This document shows, in pieces, positions 56,301 through 64,000 of a stretch of 64,000 bases of DNA (position 1 is the stretch's first letter; the number at the start of each line of letters is the position of its first letter). The translations under genes and the position numbers were made by a program. The notes beneath the pieces are model-generated. The model had not been told where the DNA came from. It did not search any database and was given only the letters and a program-made list of their open reading frames with translations. The DNA is from Lachnospiraceae bacterium. GTDB lineage: Bacteria > Bacillota > Clostridia > Lachnospirales > Lachnospiraceae. The stretch spans positions 301,153 through 365,152 of the forward strand of contig CAJTHM010000002.1 of NCBI GenBank assembly GCA_910576125.1, written 5' to 3'.

Positions 56301-57254
56301 ATGGACTGGCTAAGCAGCTTGAGGACGGCAATCGACTACATGGAGGAGCATCTGCTCCAGGAGATCGGGGCGGAGGACGTGGCCGGGGAGGTGCACCTGT
56401 CTCCCTTTTATTTCCAGAAGTGCTTTAAGATAGTGACGGGCTATACGATCGGGGAGTACCTGCGCAACCGCAGACTGTACCTGGCCGGGCTGGAGGTGCT
56501 GGGGCGGGAGGCGTCCGGGGAAGGGGCGCGGAACGGCTCTGGCGGCGGCCGCGGCGCAGAGGGGAAGGTCATCGACCTGGCATACAAGTACGGGTACGAT
56601 ACGCCGGAGGGCTTTACCAGGGCCTTCGCGCGCTTCCACGGCCTGTCTCCCATGCAGCTGCGGGCCCAGCCCTACCGTCTGAAGGTCTTTCTTCCATTAA
56701 TAGTAGAGATTTCTGTAAAAGGAGGCAGCAGAATGGATTTCACGATTGAGAAAAGGGAAGCGATGAGGATGATTGGGTTTGAGAGGACTTTTTCCTTTGA
56801 GGAGGCCTACCGGGAGATTCCAGGGTTCTGGAAGGAATTCTGCGGGAAATACTGCGGGCAGGAGGCGGTCCGGGAGGCTGGGGAGGAAGCCGTCCGGCAG
56901 ACCGTGGCGGAGTGCATGGTAGGAGAGTTCGGCGTCTGTGTGGAGGATGAGGCGGACATGGAACATTTCCGTTATTATATCGCCGGAGCCTACCAGGGCG
57001 GCGAAGTGCCAGAGGGGATGAAGGTGTTCGAAGTCCCCGCCGGCGAGTGGGCGAAATTCAGGTGCACCGGGCCTATGCCGGAGGCGCTGCAGACGGTCAA
57101 CACGCGGATCTTCAGCGAATGGCTCCCCGGGAACAAAGAGTTCGAGGCGGCATCCCATATCAACATCGAGTGGTATTCCGGCGGGGATACCCGGAGCGAA
57201 GGATATGAGAGCGCCATCTGGATACCGGTGAAGCGCCTGGGCGGCCAATCTTAA
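56301..57254 (+). CDS. AraC-family regulator with GyrI-like ligand domain
   Basis: A 317-residue protein behind AGGAGG. Residues 1-115: AraC HTH (LQEIGAEDVAGEVHLSPFYF, YKYGYDTPEGFTRAFARFHG), with a Gly/Glu/Arg-rich 20-residue insertion between the two helix-turn-helix parts (about residues 72-92). Residues about 145-317: GyrI-like/effector-binding domain (FTIEKREAMRMIGFERTF; VFEVPAGEWAKFRCTGPMPE). These bind small, often toxic, molecules and control transporters or detoxification genes. Target unknown; the divergent SGNH gene is a candidate. Confidence 0.86.
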   Translation: MDWLSSLRTAIDYMEEHLLQEIGAEDVAGEVHLSPFYFQKCFKIVTGYTIGEYLRNRRLYLAGLEVLGREASGEGARNGSGGGRGAEGKVIDLAYKYGYDTPEGFTRAFARFHGLSPMQLRAQPYRLKVFLPLIVEISVKGGSRMDFTIEKREAMRMIGFERTFSFEEAYREIPGFWKEFCGKYCGQEAVREAGEEAVRQTVAECMVGEFGVCVEDEADMEHFRYYIAGAYQGGEVPEGMKVFEVPAGEWAKFRCTGPMPEALQTVNTRIFSEWLPGNKEFEAASHINIEWYSGGDTRSEGYESAIWIPVKRLGGQS

Positions 57255-57302
57255 ATCCTTAAAATAAGCTTTAAACAGCTTTAAAATTATATCGAAAAAC
57301 TG

Positions 57303-57360
57303 TTGACAACACATCCGCAAGTGGCTATAATGATAAAGCATGCGTGCGGATGTGTTTTTT
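57303..57360 (+). promoter_or_regulatory. Consensus rpsL promoter inside a terminator-like inverted repeat
   Basis: -35 TTGACA (57303-57308), 17-nt spacer, -10 TATAAT (57326-57331): both consensus. AACACATCCGCA (57308-57319) and TGCGGATGTGTT (57345-57356) form a perfect 12-bp inverted repeat around the -10, followed by T to 57360. RNA entering from the left would fold a terminator; RNA started here lacks the left arm. Confidence 0.85.
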
Positions 57361-57439
57361 GTGCAACTAAAAATGCACGGATATCCAGCCGCAGGCATGG
57401 CAGACAGCAAATGCCAATCCAAGAAAGAGGTGAAACAGA

Positions 57440-57862
57440 ATGCCAACATTTAACCAGTTAGTCAGAAAAGGACGCAAGACTTCCACAAAGAAGTCTACGG
57501 CACCGGCTCTGCAGAAGGGCTACAACTCCCTTCACAAGAAAGCTACGGATGCGCCGGCTCCCCAGAAGCGTGGTGTGTGCACTGTCGTGAAGACGCTGAC
57601 CCCCAAGAAGCCTAACTCTGCTTTGAGAAAGGTTGCCAGGGTACGTCTTTCCAACGGAATCGAGGTTACCAGCTATATTCCCGGCGAAGGTCACAACCTG
57701 CAGGAGCACAGCGTTGTTCTGGTCCGTGGCGGCAGGGTAAAGGACTTGCCCGGTACAAGATATCATATCATCCGTGGTACCCTTGACACTGCAGGCGTTG
57801 CCAACAGGAAGCAGGCTCGCTCTAAGTACGGCGCTAAGAGACCTAAGGCAGCAAAGAAATGA
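57440..57862 (+). CDS. rpsL: 30S ribosomal protein S12
   Basis: A 140-residue protein behind AAGAGGTG. Landmarks: [33 protein letters not shown] (with the Lys linked to streptomycin resistance), [20 protein letters not shown]. First gene of the str operon (rpsL-rpsG-fusA-tuf). The stop lies in a threefold 16-bp tandem repeat (57856-57903). Confidence 0.97.
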   Translation: MPTFNQLVRKGRKTSTKKSTAPALQKGYNSLHKKATDAPAPQKRGVCTVVKTLTPKKPNSALRKVARVRLSNGIEVTSYIPGEGHNLQEHSVVLVRGGRVKDLPGTRYHIIRGTLDTAGVANRKQARSKYGAKRPKAAKK

Positions 57863-57903
57863 GATTTCTTAGAAATGAGATTTCCTGGAAATAGGATTTC
57901 TTC
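57856..57903 (+). repeat. Three tandem 16-bp units over the rpsL stop codon
   Basis: GAAATGAGATTTCTTA, GAAATGAGATTTCCTG, GAAATAGGATTTCTTC, starting at 57856, 57872 and 57888. The TGA in the first unit is the rpsL stop and is repeated in the second. Downstream, AAGCCGC-CT-GCGGCTT (57972-57988) is a tight hairpin in the rpsL-rpsG spacer. Confidence 0.88.
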
Positions 57904-58047
57904 TGCGTTAGGAAGCGTCGGTCCACAAAACGAAACTAAGAAAGTGTTGGAATTCTGTGTTATACCATTAAGGAAAGCCGCCTGCGGCTTCCCGCAGTAC
58001 AGATAGACAGCGCGAACACTTGGGGAAACACTTGTGAGTACCGATGA

Positions 58048-58593
<546 letters not shown>

Positions 58594-58637
58594 AAGCATA
58601 TTTTCTTGTACCGAAAATAAGTTAGGAGGAAAAAATC

Positions 58638-60800
58638 TTGGCTGGAAGAGAATATCCGTTAGAGAGAACCAGGAATATCGGAATCATGGCCCATATCGAT
58701 GCTGGCAAGACCACATTGACAGAGCGTATCCTGTATTACACTGGCGTGAACTACAAGATAGGGGATACTCATGAAGGCACTGCCACCATGGACTGGATGG
58801 AGCAGGAGCAGGAAAGAGGCATCACTATCACTTCAGCGGCTACGACCTGCCATTGGACATTGGAAAAGGAAACCAAACCTATGCCGGATGCCCTGGAGCA
58901 TCGTATCAATATCATTGATACCCCGGGACATGTGGACTTCACCGTAGAGGTGGAGCGTTCCTTGCGCGTACTGGACGGTGCAGTGGGTGTTTTCTGCGCG
59001 AAAGGCGGCGTGGAGCCACAGTCCGAAAACGTATGGCGGCAGGCTGACACTTACAATGTGCCCCGTATGGCGTTCATCAACAAGATGGACATTCTGGGAG
59101 CGAATTTCTACGGCGCTGTAGAGCAGATTAAGACAAGGCTTGGCAAGAACGCAATCGTTATCCAACTGCCCATCGGCAAAGAGGATGAATTCAAGGGCAT
59201 CATCGATTTGTTCGAGATGAAAGCCTACATCTACAATGATGACAAGGGCGACGACATCACCGTGACGGATGACCTTGGAGATATGGCGGATGACGCTGAG
59301 CTGTATCGTTCGGAGATGGTAGAGAAAATCTGTGAGCTGGACGATGACCTGACCATGATGTATCTGGAGGGCGAGGAGCCTTCCGCGGAAGTACTGAAGA
59401 AAGTGCTGCGGAAAGCCACCTGCGAGTGTACCGCGATTCCGGTATGCTGCGGCTCCGCTTACCGCAACAAGGGCGTTCAGAAGCTCCTGGATGCTATCCT
59501 GGAGTATATGCCCGCACCCACTGATATCGCTGCCATCAAGGGCACAGACCTGGCAGGCAACGAAGTGGAGAGACATTCTTCCGATGATGAGCCTTTCTCC
59601 GCACTGGCTTTCAAAATCATGGCAGATCCTTTCGTAGGAAAGCTTGCATTCTTCCGCGTGTATTCCGGTACCATGAATTCCGGTTCCTACGTGTTGAATG
59701 CGACAAAAGATAAAAAAGAGCGGGTGGGACGTATCCTGCAGATGCATGCCAACAAGCGTGCGGAGCTGGATAAGGTCTACGCAGGCGACATTGCTGCGGC
59801 GGTAGGATTCAAGATTACCACTACCGGTGATACGCTCTGTGATGAGCAACATCCGGTCATCCTTGAGTCCATGGAATTCCCCGAGCCTGTTATCGAACTG
59901 GCCATCGAGCCCAAGACCAAGGCAGGCCAGGGTAAGATGGGAGAAGCGCTGGCGAAGCTGGCAGAGGAAGATCCCACTTTCCGCGCGCACACCAATGCGG
60001 AGACAGGACAGACCATCATCGCAGGCATGGGCGAGCTCCATCTGGAGATTATCGTAGACAGACTGCTGCGTGAGTTCAAGGTAGAGGCTAACGTAGGCGC
60101 TCCTCAGGTTGCCTACAAGGAAGCGTTCACCAAGGCTGTCGAGGTGGATTCCAAGTATGCGAAGCAGTCAGGCGGCCGTGGCCAGTATGGTCATTGTAAG
60201 GTCAAATTCGAGCCCATGGAGGCGAACTGCGTGAAGTTCGAGTTCGACCCCAAGGCCAATGTCCTGATTAACGACCCTCCCACATTGCTGTTCGAGAGTA
60301 CCGTGGTGGGCGGCTCCATTCCCAAGGAGTATATTCCTGCGGTAGGCGAAGGCATCCAGGAAGCTGCGCAGGCAGGTATCCTGGGCGGATTCCCTGTACT
60401 GGGCGTGCACGCCAATGTATATGACGGCTCCTACCATGAAGTGGACTCCTCTGAGATGGCGTTCCACATCGCGGGTTCCATGGCATTCAAGGAAGCCATG
60501 CAGAAAGCAAGTCCCGTACTGCTGGAGCCTATCATGAAGGTAGAGGTCACCATGCCGGAAGAGTATATGGGCGATGTCATCGGCGATCTGAATTCCCGCC
60601 GCGGCCGCGTGGAGGGCATGGACGATATCGGCGGCGGTAAGATGGTGAAAGCTTTCGTGCCCCTTGCCGAGATGTTCGGATATGCTACCGACCTTCGCTC
60701 CAGGACTCAGGGACGTGGAAACTACTCCATGTTCTTTGAAAAATACGAGCAGGTGCCCAAGAACGTACAGGAGAAGGTTCTGGCCGCCAAGACGAAATAG
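58638..60800 (+). CDS. fusA: Elongation factor G
   Basis: A 720-residue GTPase that moves the ribosome along mRNA. TTG start 58638 after TTAGGAGG. G1 [14 protein letters not shown], switch [14 protein letters not shown]3 DTPGHVDF, G4 NKMD are all present. It is about 25-30 residues longer than E. coli EF-G, partly from an insertion ([14 protein letters not shown]) before the G3 strand. The last 21 bases are repeated 55 bp further on. Confidence 0.97.
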   Translation: MAGREYPLERTRNIGIMAHIDAGKTTLTERILYYTGVNYKIGDTHEGTATMDWMEQEQERGITITSAATTCHWTLEKETKPMPDALEHRINIIDTPGHVDFTVEVERSLRVLDGAVGVFCAKGGVEPQSENVWRQADTYNVPRMAFINKMDILGANFYGAVEQIKTRLGKNAIVIQLPIGKEDEFKGIIDLFEMKAYIYNDDKGDDITVTDDLGDMADDAELYRSEMVEKICELDDDLTMMYLEGEEPSAEVLKKVLRKATCECTAIPVCCGSAYRNKGVQKLLDAILEYMPAPTDIAAIKGTDLAGNEVERHSSDDEPFSALAFKIMADPFVGKLAFFRVYSGTMNSGSYVLNATKDKKERVGRILQMHANKRAELDKVYAGDIAAAVGFKITTTGDTLCDEQHPVILESMEFPEPVIELAIEPKTKAGQGKMGEALAKLAEEDPTFRAHTNAETGQTIIAGMGELHLEIIVDRLLREFKVEANVGAPQVAYKEAFTKAVEVDSKYAKQSGGRGQYGHCKVKFEPMEANCVKFEFDPKANVLINDPPTLLFESTVVGGSIPKEYIPAVGEGIQEAAQAGILGGFPVLGVHANVYDGSYHEVDSSEMAFHIAGSMAFKEAMQKASPVLLEPIMKVEVTMPEEYMGDVIGDLNSRRGRVEGMDDIGGGKMVKAFVPLAEMFGYATDLRSRTQGRGNYSMFFEKYEQVPKNVQEKVLAAKTK

Positions 60801-60845
60801 ACCGAAAAGGGTCACCCCTCCTGTGGAGAAGGTTCTGGCCGCCAA
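60770..60845 (+). repeat. 21-bp direct repeat of the fusA 3' end
   Basis: GGAGAAGGTTCTGGCCGCCAA at 60770-60790 (coding the final EKVLAAK of EF-G) and again at 60825-60845, where it reads EKVLAAKK then TAA after a GTG. The second copy is a leftover 3' end, not a gene. Confidence 0.9.
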
Positions 60846-60893
60846 AAAGTAAGACTTTTTTGAGAAAATATGCCAGTAATCTTTAAAAATAGC

Positions 60894-60929
60894 TTGAAAA
60901 ACCTCTGGTTATTTACTATAATCAGAGGT
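60894..60929 (+). promoter_or_regulatory. tuf promoter with dyad flanking the -10
   Basis: -35 TTGAAA (60894-60899), 17-nt spacer, -10 TATAAT (60917-60922). ACCTCTG (60901-60907) and CAGAGGT (60923-60929) form an inverted repeat around the -10. tuf may thus be made from its own promoter as well as with fusA. Confidence 0.75.
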
Positions 60930-61019
60930 AGCCGAGAGAAAAGCGCCGAGTGTGCGGAATGCGCTTCGGCGAGTAGGAAAGAAATAAAAAGTTTCATTAA
61001 TTGAAGGAGGACTTTAATA

Positions 61020-62207
61020 ATGGCAAAAGCTAAATTTGAAAGAACTAAGCCCCATTGTAACATTGGTACCATTGGCCACGTTGACCATGGTAAGACCACT
61101 CTGACCGCCGCTATCACCAAGACCCTGAACCAGAGACTTGGCACCGGCGAAGCTGTTGCATTCGACATGATTGACAAGGCTCCCGAAGAGAGAGAGCGTG
61201 GAATCACCATCTCTACCGCACACGTAGAGTATGAGACTGAGAAGAGACACTACGCGCACGTTGACTGCCCTGGACATGCTGACTATGTAAAGAACATGAT
61301 TACCGGTGCCGCTCAGATGGACGGCGCTATCCTGGTAGTGGCTGCTACCGATGGCGTTATGGCCCAGACCAAGGAGCACATCCTTCTGTCCCGCCAGGTA
61401 GGCGTGCCTTATATCGTAGTGTTCATGAACAAGTGCGACATGGTTGACGATCCCGAGCTGTTGGAGCTGGTTGAGATGGAAATCACTGAGCAGCTGGAAG
61501 AGTACGAGTTCGAGGGCTGCCCTATCATCCAGGGTTCCGCTCTGAAGGCGCTGGAAGATCCCAGCAGCGAGTGGGGCGACAAGATTCTTGAGCTGATGAG
61601 CACTGTTGACGAGTATATCCCCGATCCTCAGCGTGACACAGACAAGCCTTTCCTGATGCCTGTAGAGGACGTATTCACCATTACCGGACGTGGTACTGTT
61701 GCTACCGGCCGTGTAGAGCGTGGTACCCTGAAGCTCAACGAGGAAGTTGAAATCGTCGGTATCAAGGAAGAGACCAGGAAGACCGTCGTAACAGGTATCG
61801 AGATGTTCCGCAAGATGCTGGATCAGGCTCAGGCCGGCGACAACATCGGCGCTCTGCTTCGTGGCGTTCAGAGAACCGAAATCGAGAGAGGACAGGTTCT
61901 GGCTAAGCCCGGCAGCGTTACCTGCCACAGAAAGTTCACCGCTCAGGTGTACGTTCTGACCAAGGACGAGGGTGGCCGTCATACGCCTTTCTTCAACAAC
62001 TATCGTCCTCAGTTCTACTTCAGAACCACCGACGTTACCGGCGTCTGCAACCTGCCCGCTGGTACCGAGATGTGCATGCCTGGCGATAACGTTGAGATGA
62101 CCATCGAGCTGATTCATCCCATCGCTATGGAGCAGGGTCTTACGTTTGCTATCCGTGAGGGTGGTCGTACAGTTGGTTCTGGTCGTGTGGCTACGATTAT
62201 TGAGTAA
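61020..62207 (+). CDS. tuf: Elongation factor Tu
   Basis: A 395-residue GTPase that brings aminoacyl-tRNA to the ribosome. ATG 61020 follows GAAGGAGG. G1 [15 protein letters not shown], switch [17 protein letters not shown]3 [13 protein letters not shown]4 NKCD. Domain II/III blocks [13 protein letters not shown] and [12 protein letters not shown] are intact. Terminator follows; the S10 operon that often comes next is not here. Confidence 0.98.
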   Translation: MAKAKFERTKPHCNIGTIGHVDHGKTTLTAAITKTLNQRLGTGEAVAFDMIDKAPEERERGITISTAHVEYETEKRHYAHVDCPGHADYVKNMITGAAQMDGAILVVAATDGVMAQTKEHILLSRQVGVPYIVVFMNKCDMVDDPELLELVEMEITEQLEEYEFEGCPIIQGSALKALEDPSSEWGDKILELMSTVDEYIPDPQRDTDKPFLMPVEDVFTITGRGTVATGRVERGTLKLNEEVEIVGIKEETRKTVVTGIEMFRKMLDQAQAGDNIGALLRGVQRTEIERGQVLAKPGSVTCHRKFTAQVYVLTKDEGGRHTPFFNNYRPQFYFRTTDVTGVCNLPAGTEMCMPGDNVEMTIELIHPIAMEQGLTFAIREGGRTVGSGRVATIIE

Positions 62208-62249
62208 ATAGAATTCTGACGAAGTCATTAGTAAAAAGCTAAATTTTAT

Positions 62250-62281
62250 GGGGCTTTCCGAGAAATTGGAAAGCCCTTTTT
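62250..62281 (+). terminator. Terminator after tuf
   Basis: GGGCTTTCC (62251-62259) pairs with GGAAAGCCC (62268-62276), loop 8 nt, then T (62277-62281). Confidence 0.95.
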
Positions 62282-62427
62282 GAAATTTTACTACAGCAAA
62301 AAAGTGCAAAGCGGTGCCAAAATGGTGCTAAGACGAAATAAAGATGGAATTAGATTTATCAAATAGCTTGCGGAATTGAAAAAAATGGGTATAATTAACT
62401 AGAATAGACATAGAAAGGAGAAAAGAT

Positions 62428-62841
62428 ATGGCATATATTTCTTCATTTACATATTGTGATAGTATTCAAATGGAAATGACACCACAAGGTCCAAGAAATC
62501 AGATTGTAAACCCTTTGCAAGTTTTAGCGCCGATTGCGATACCGGGAAATTATTCTTTTGCGATTGCTTGTAATGTTGCTGGATTTGATGTTGAGGAAGA
62601 AAATAGTGTACGAATACAGTTTGTGTCATCTAGTAATCAAATACTAAATGATACAGGTAATATTAAGTTTCAAATACCAATTGACCAAATCAAATTAGAT
62701 AAACCTAGTGTTATGCAGTTTAATTTAGATATGAGAAATTTGATATTACATGAGGTGGGGTTATATTCGACTAAGGTATTTGTAAATGGTGAGCAAATAG
62801 GTGAGTATAAGATACAAGTGATAGTAGGTGATAGGATATGA
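62428..62841 (+). CDS. DUF6941-like protein (first gene of a three-gene cassette)
   Basis: A 137-residue protein behind AAAGGAG. YISSFTYCDSIQMEM, PLQVLAPIAIPGNYSFAIAC and KVFVNGEQIGEYKIQVIVG suggest an all-beta (Ig-like) fold of the DUF6941 type; that family call is from memory of the pattern and tentative. No membrane segment. The stop overlaps the next start (ATGA). AT-rich compared with tuf, suggesting recent acquisition. Confidence 0.62.
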   Translation: MAYISSFTYCDSIQMEMTPQGPRNQIVNPLQVLAPIAIPGNYSFAIACNVAGFDVEEENSVRIQFVSSSNQILNDTGNIKFQIPIDQIKLDKPSVMQFNLDMRNLILHEVGLYSTKVFVNGEQIGEYKIQVIVGDRI

Positions 62842-63446
62842 TGGCAGTGAATCAAATGGCTAATATAAGCATAAATAGGGTATATAGTACATTTGCAGGT
62901 GGTGTTTTAGCAACATCCATAATTATTATGGGAAATGGAGCAGTTACTTTAGGGCATAACTCTGATTGCTTAGGACAAATAGTCAGTCATTTTAATGAGA
63001 AAACAAATATATATACATCATTTTCTTCTAATCCTTGCATATCCTTTAATGTACCTGGATATAGTAATAATAAAAGTGTTATTTCAGGTGTTGATAAAGT
63101 GACAGTAAATGAAGAAAAATTACAAAATATAAAGAAATTAGAAACAATTGCTATGTTGCAAGACAATTGGAATGCAAATGGCGCAAAGGCATTTTCAGCT
63201 AATTTAATTTCGAAAGTACGAAATATAATTGTATTTTTGGAAATTCAACCAGAGGTGTTTCCGACAGCATGTGAGTCTTTACAGTTAGAATATGACAAAC
63301 AAGATGGCTCACATATGGAAATTGAATTAACAGAAAGTGATAATGCAGAGATTTTTGTAGTTGATAGTATGGGATGTGAAAGTATTAGAACTATTCAGGC
63401 TAGTATTGAAGTAATAAATAAGGCGGTGAGTGATTTTTATGGATAA
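62838..63446 (+). CDS. Hypothetical protein (second gene of the cassette)
   Basis: A 202-residue protein, ATG 62838 overlapping the previous stop by 4 nt. A Ser/Asn-rich N-terminal half with a mild hydrophobic stretch (FAGGVLATSIIIMGNGAVTL) is followed by a conserved-looking C-terminal part: LETIAMLQDNWNANGAKAFS, IIVFLEIQPEVFPTACESLQ, LEYDKQDGSHMEIELTESDN. I do not recognise a family with known function. The next gene overlaps by 8 nt. Confidence 0.6.
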   Translation: MMAVNQMANISINRVYSTFAGGVLATSIIIMGNGAVTLGHNSDCLGQIVSHFNEKTNIYTSFSSNPCISFNVPGYSNNKSVISGVDKVTVNEEKLQNIKKLETIAMLQDNWNANGAKAFSANLISKVRNIIVFLEIQPEVFPTACESLQLEYDKQDGSHMEIELTESDNAEIFVVDSMGCESIRTIQASIEVINKAVSDFYG

Positions 63447-63813
63447 TACATTTGATGATAAAGAAAAATTGTATCGTGCTGTATATCCCCCATCTCATCC
63501 GGGATTGTTTTGGAAAAAAGATGGAAGAATTTCTCCATCAGCGTTTGCAGATTCCAAAGGATTATCAGTTGAAAGAGGTTACTATCGAAAATCTGAAGAA
63601 ATAGTTGAGAAAATGAAAAAGATATTTTCAGGGTGCATAGTTTCTTTAAGTGTACGCAATTGCCGAGATGTGGATGCAGTAGTAAAGTATTTGCCATCTA
63701 AAGATAATAGCTACCATTCGGAAGTGTATGGCAGTGATGATGTTGTTTTATTAAGTAAGAGTCAGAGATTTCATTTAGCAGAAGTTGCAAATGAAGAATA
63801 TATGGAAGAATGA
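63439..63813 (+). CDS. Hypothetical protein (third gene of the cassette)
   Basis: A 124-residue protein; ATG 63439 overlaps the previous stop (ATGGATAA), and a GTG at 63430 is less likely. LYRAVYPPSHPGLFWKKDGR, ISPSAFADSKGLSVERGYYR and NSYHSEVYGSDDVVLLSKSQ are distinctive blocks with several His, Tyr and Arg; I cannot place the family. A terminator follows, so the three genes are one transcription unit. Toxin-antitoxin or defence is possible but unproven. Confidence 0.6.
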   Translation: MDNTFDDKEKLYRAVYPPSHPGLFWKKDGRISPSAFADSKGLSVERGYYRKSEEIVEKMKKIFSGCIVSLSVRNCRDVDAVVKYLPSKDNSYHSEVYGSDDVVLLSKSQRFHLAEVANEEYMEE

Positions 63814-63851
63814 AAGGGTATGTTAGAGTTTTAATACATACTCTTTTATTT
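63813..63851 (+). terminator. Terminator after the three-gene cassette
   Basis: AAAGGGTATGT (63813-63823) pairs with ACATACTCTTT (63836-63846, one wobble), followed by TATTTTT. Confidence 0.85.
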
Positions 63852-64000
63852 TTACCATCCTTTAATTTGTGTCTGCTGATTAAGTGAAAATCCATTGATT
63901 TCACTGACTTTTACAGCATTTTATGATAAAATAAATGCAAGGTTTTTAGCAAAACCACTTCATTTTTCTTGCAGTTTTCATAGAAGACTACCTGCATAAA
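63852..64000. other. Right-edge stretch without a supported gene
   Basis: AT-rich, no open frame with a ribosome site, and no RNA gene seen. GTGAAAATCCATTGATTTCAC (63884-63904) is an imperfect inverted repeat. Confidence 0.5.

Overview
The window looks like a chromosome piece from a Gram-positive gut-type Clostridia, most probably a Lachnospiraceae member. I base this on the gene order rpmG-secE-nusG-rplK-rplA-rplJ-rplL-rpoB-rpoC, a 720-residue EF-G with an insertion just before its NIIDTPGH motif, a YesM/YesN two-component pair beside an LplB/YtcP-type sugar ABC transporter, purine-rich ribosome sites and sigma-A promoters. The genus cannot be fixed from the sequence. I found no tRNA, rRNA, CRISPR array or intact transposase.

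Region 1 (1-16.5 kb) is a cell-surface glycan cluster: an alpha-1,2-fucosyltransferase (GT11), GT4 and GT2 glycosyltransferases, a DUF268-like protein, a HAD protein, a methyltransferase/cytidylyltransferase fusion and two xylose-isomerase-like TIM barrels. Eight of these proteins carry what looks like the same Rossmann-like module ((V/I)(L/V)(Y/F)G(A/S)G), placed N-terminal, internal or C-terminal. The cluster is mixed with one intact and two decayed copies of an AAA-ATPase/PD-(D/E)XK gene, a partial duplication of the fusion gene, tandem repeats and a long imperfect hairpin. Its left part is AT-rich.

Region 2 (16.7-19.7 kb) holds a papain-like permuted peptidase, a small HTH regulator with its own promoter and operator-like dyad, and on the minus strand a FliD-like protein. 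Region 3 (19.8-31.7 kb) is the transcription/translation block: rpmG-secE-nusG, rplK-rplA, rplJ-rplL behind an L10-type attenuator leader, and rpoB-rpoC with a structured leader and acidic tails on both subunits.

Region 4 (31.8-57.3 kb) separates rpoC from rpsL, which often lie close together in Firmicutes. It holds rfbD, a YesM/YesN pair with a three-gene sugar ABC importer, a padR-DUF2812-Tiki-like operon, two small paralogous membrane proteins, a BlaI-type repressor with an M56 peptidase fused to an RCC1-like propeller, small secreted proteins, a TPR protein, an AlbA_2/Schlafen-type regulator with an unstable coding repeat, a LytTR/GHKL two-component system, a two-subunit ABC exporter, an SGNH hydrolase and an AraC/GyrI-like regulator.

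Region 5 (57.3-62.3 kb) is rpsL-rpsG-fusA-tuf. rpsL has a consensus promoter placed inside a terminator-like inverted repeat. Region 6 (62.4-63.85 kb) is an AT-rich overlapping three-gene cassette of unknown function. The best leads are the shared Rossmann module, the M56-RCC1 sensor, the frame-shifting repeat in the AlbA_2 gene, and the cassette after tuf.
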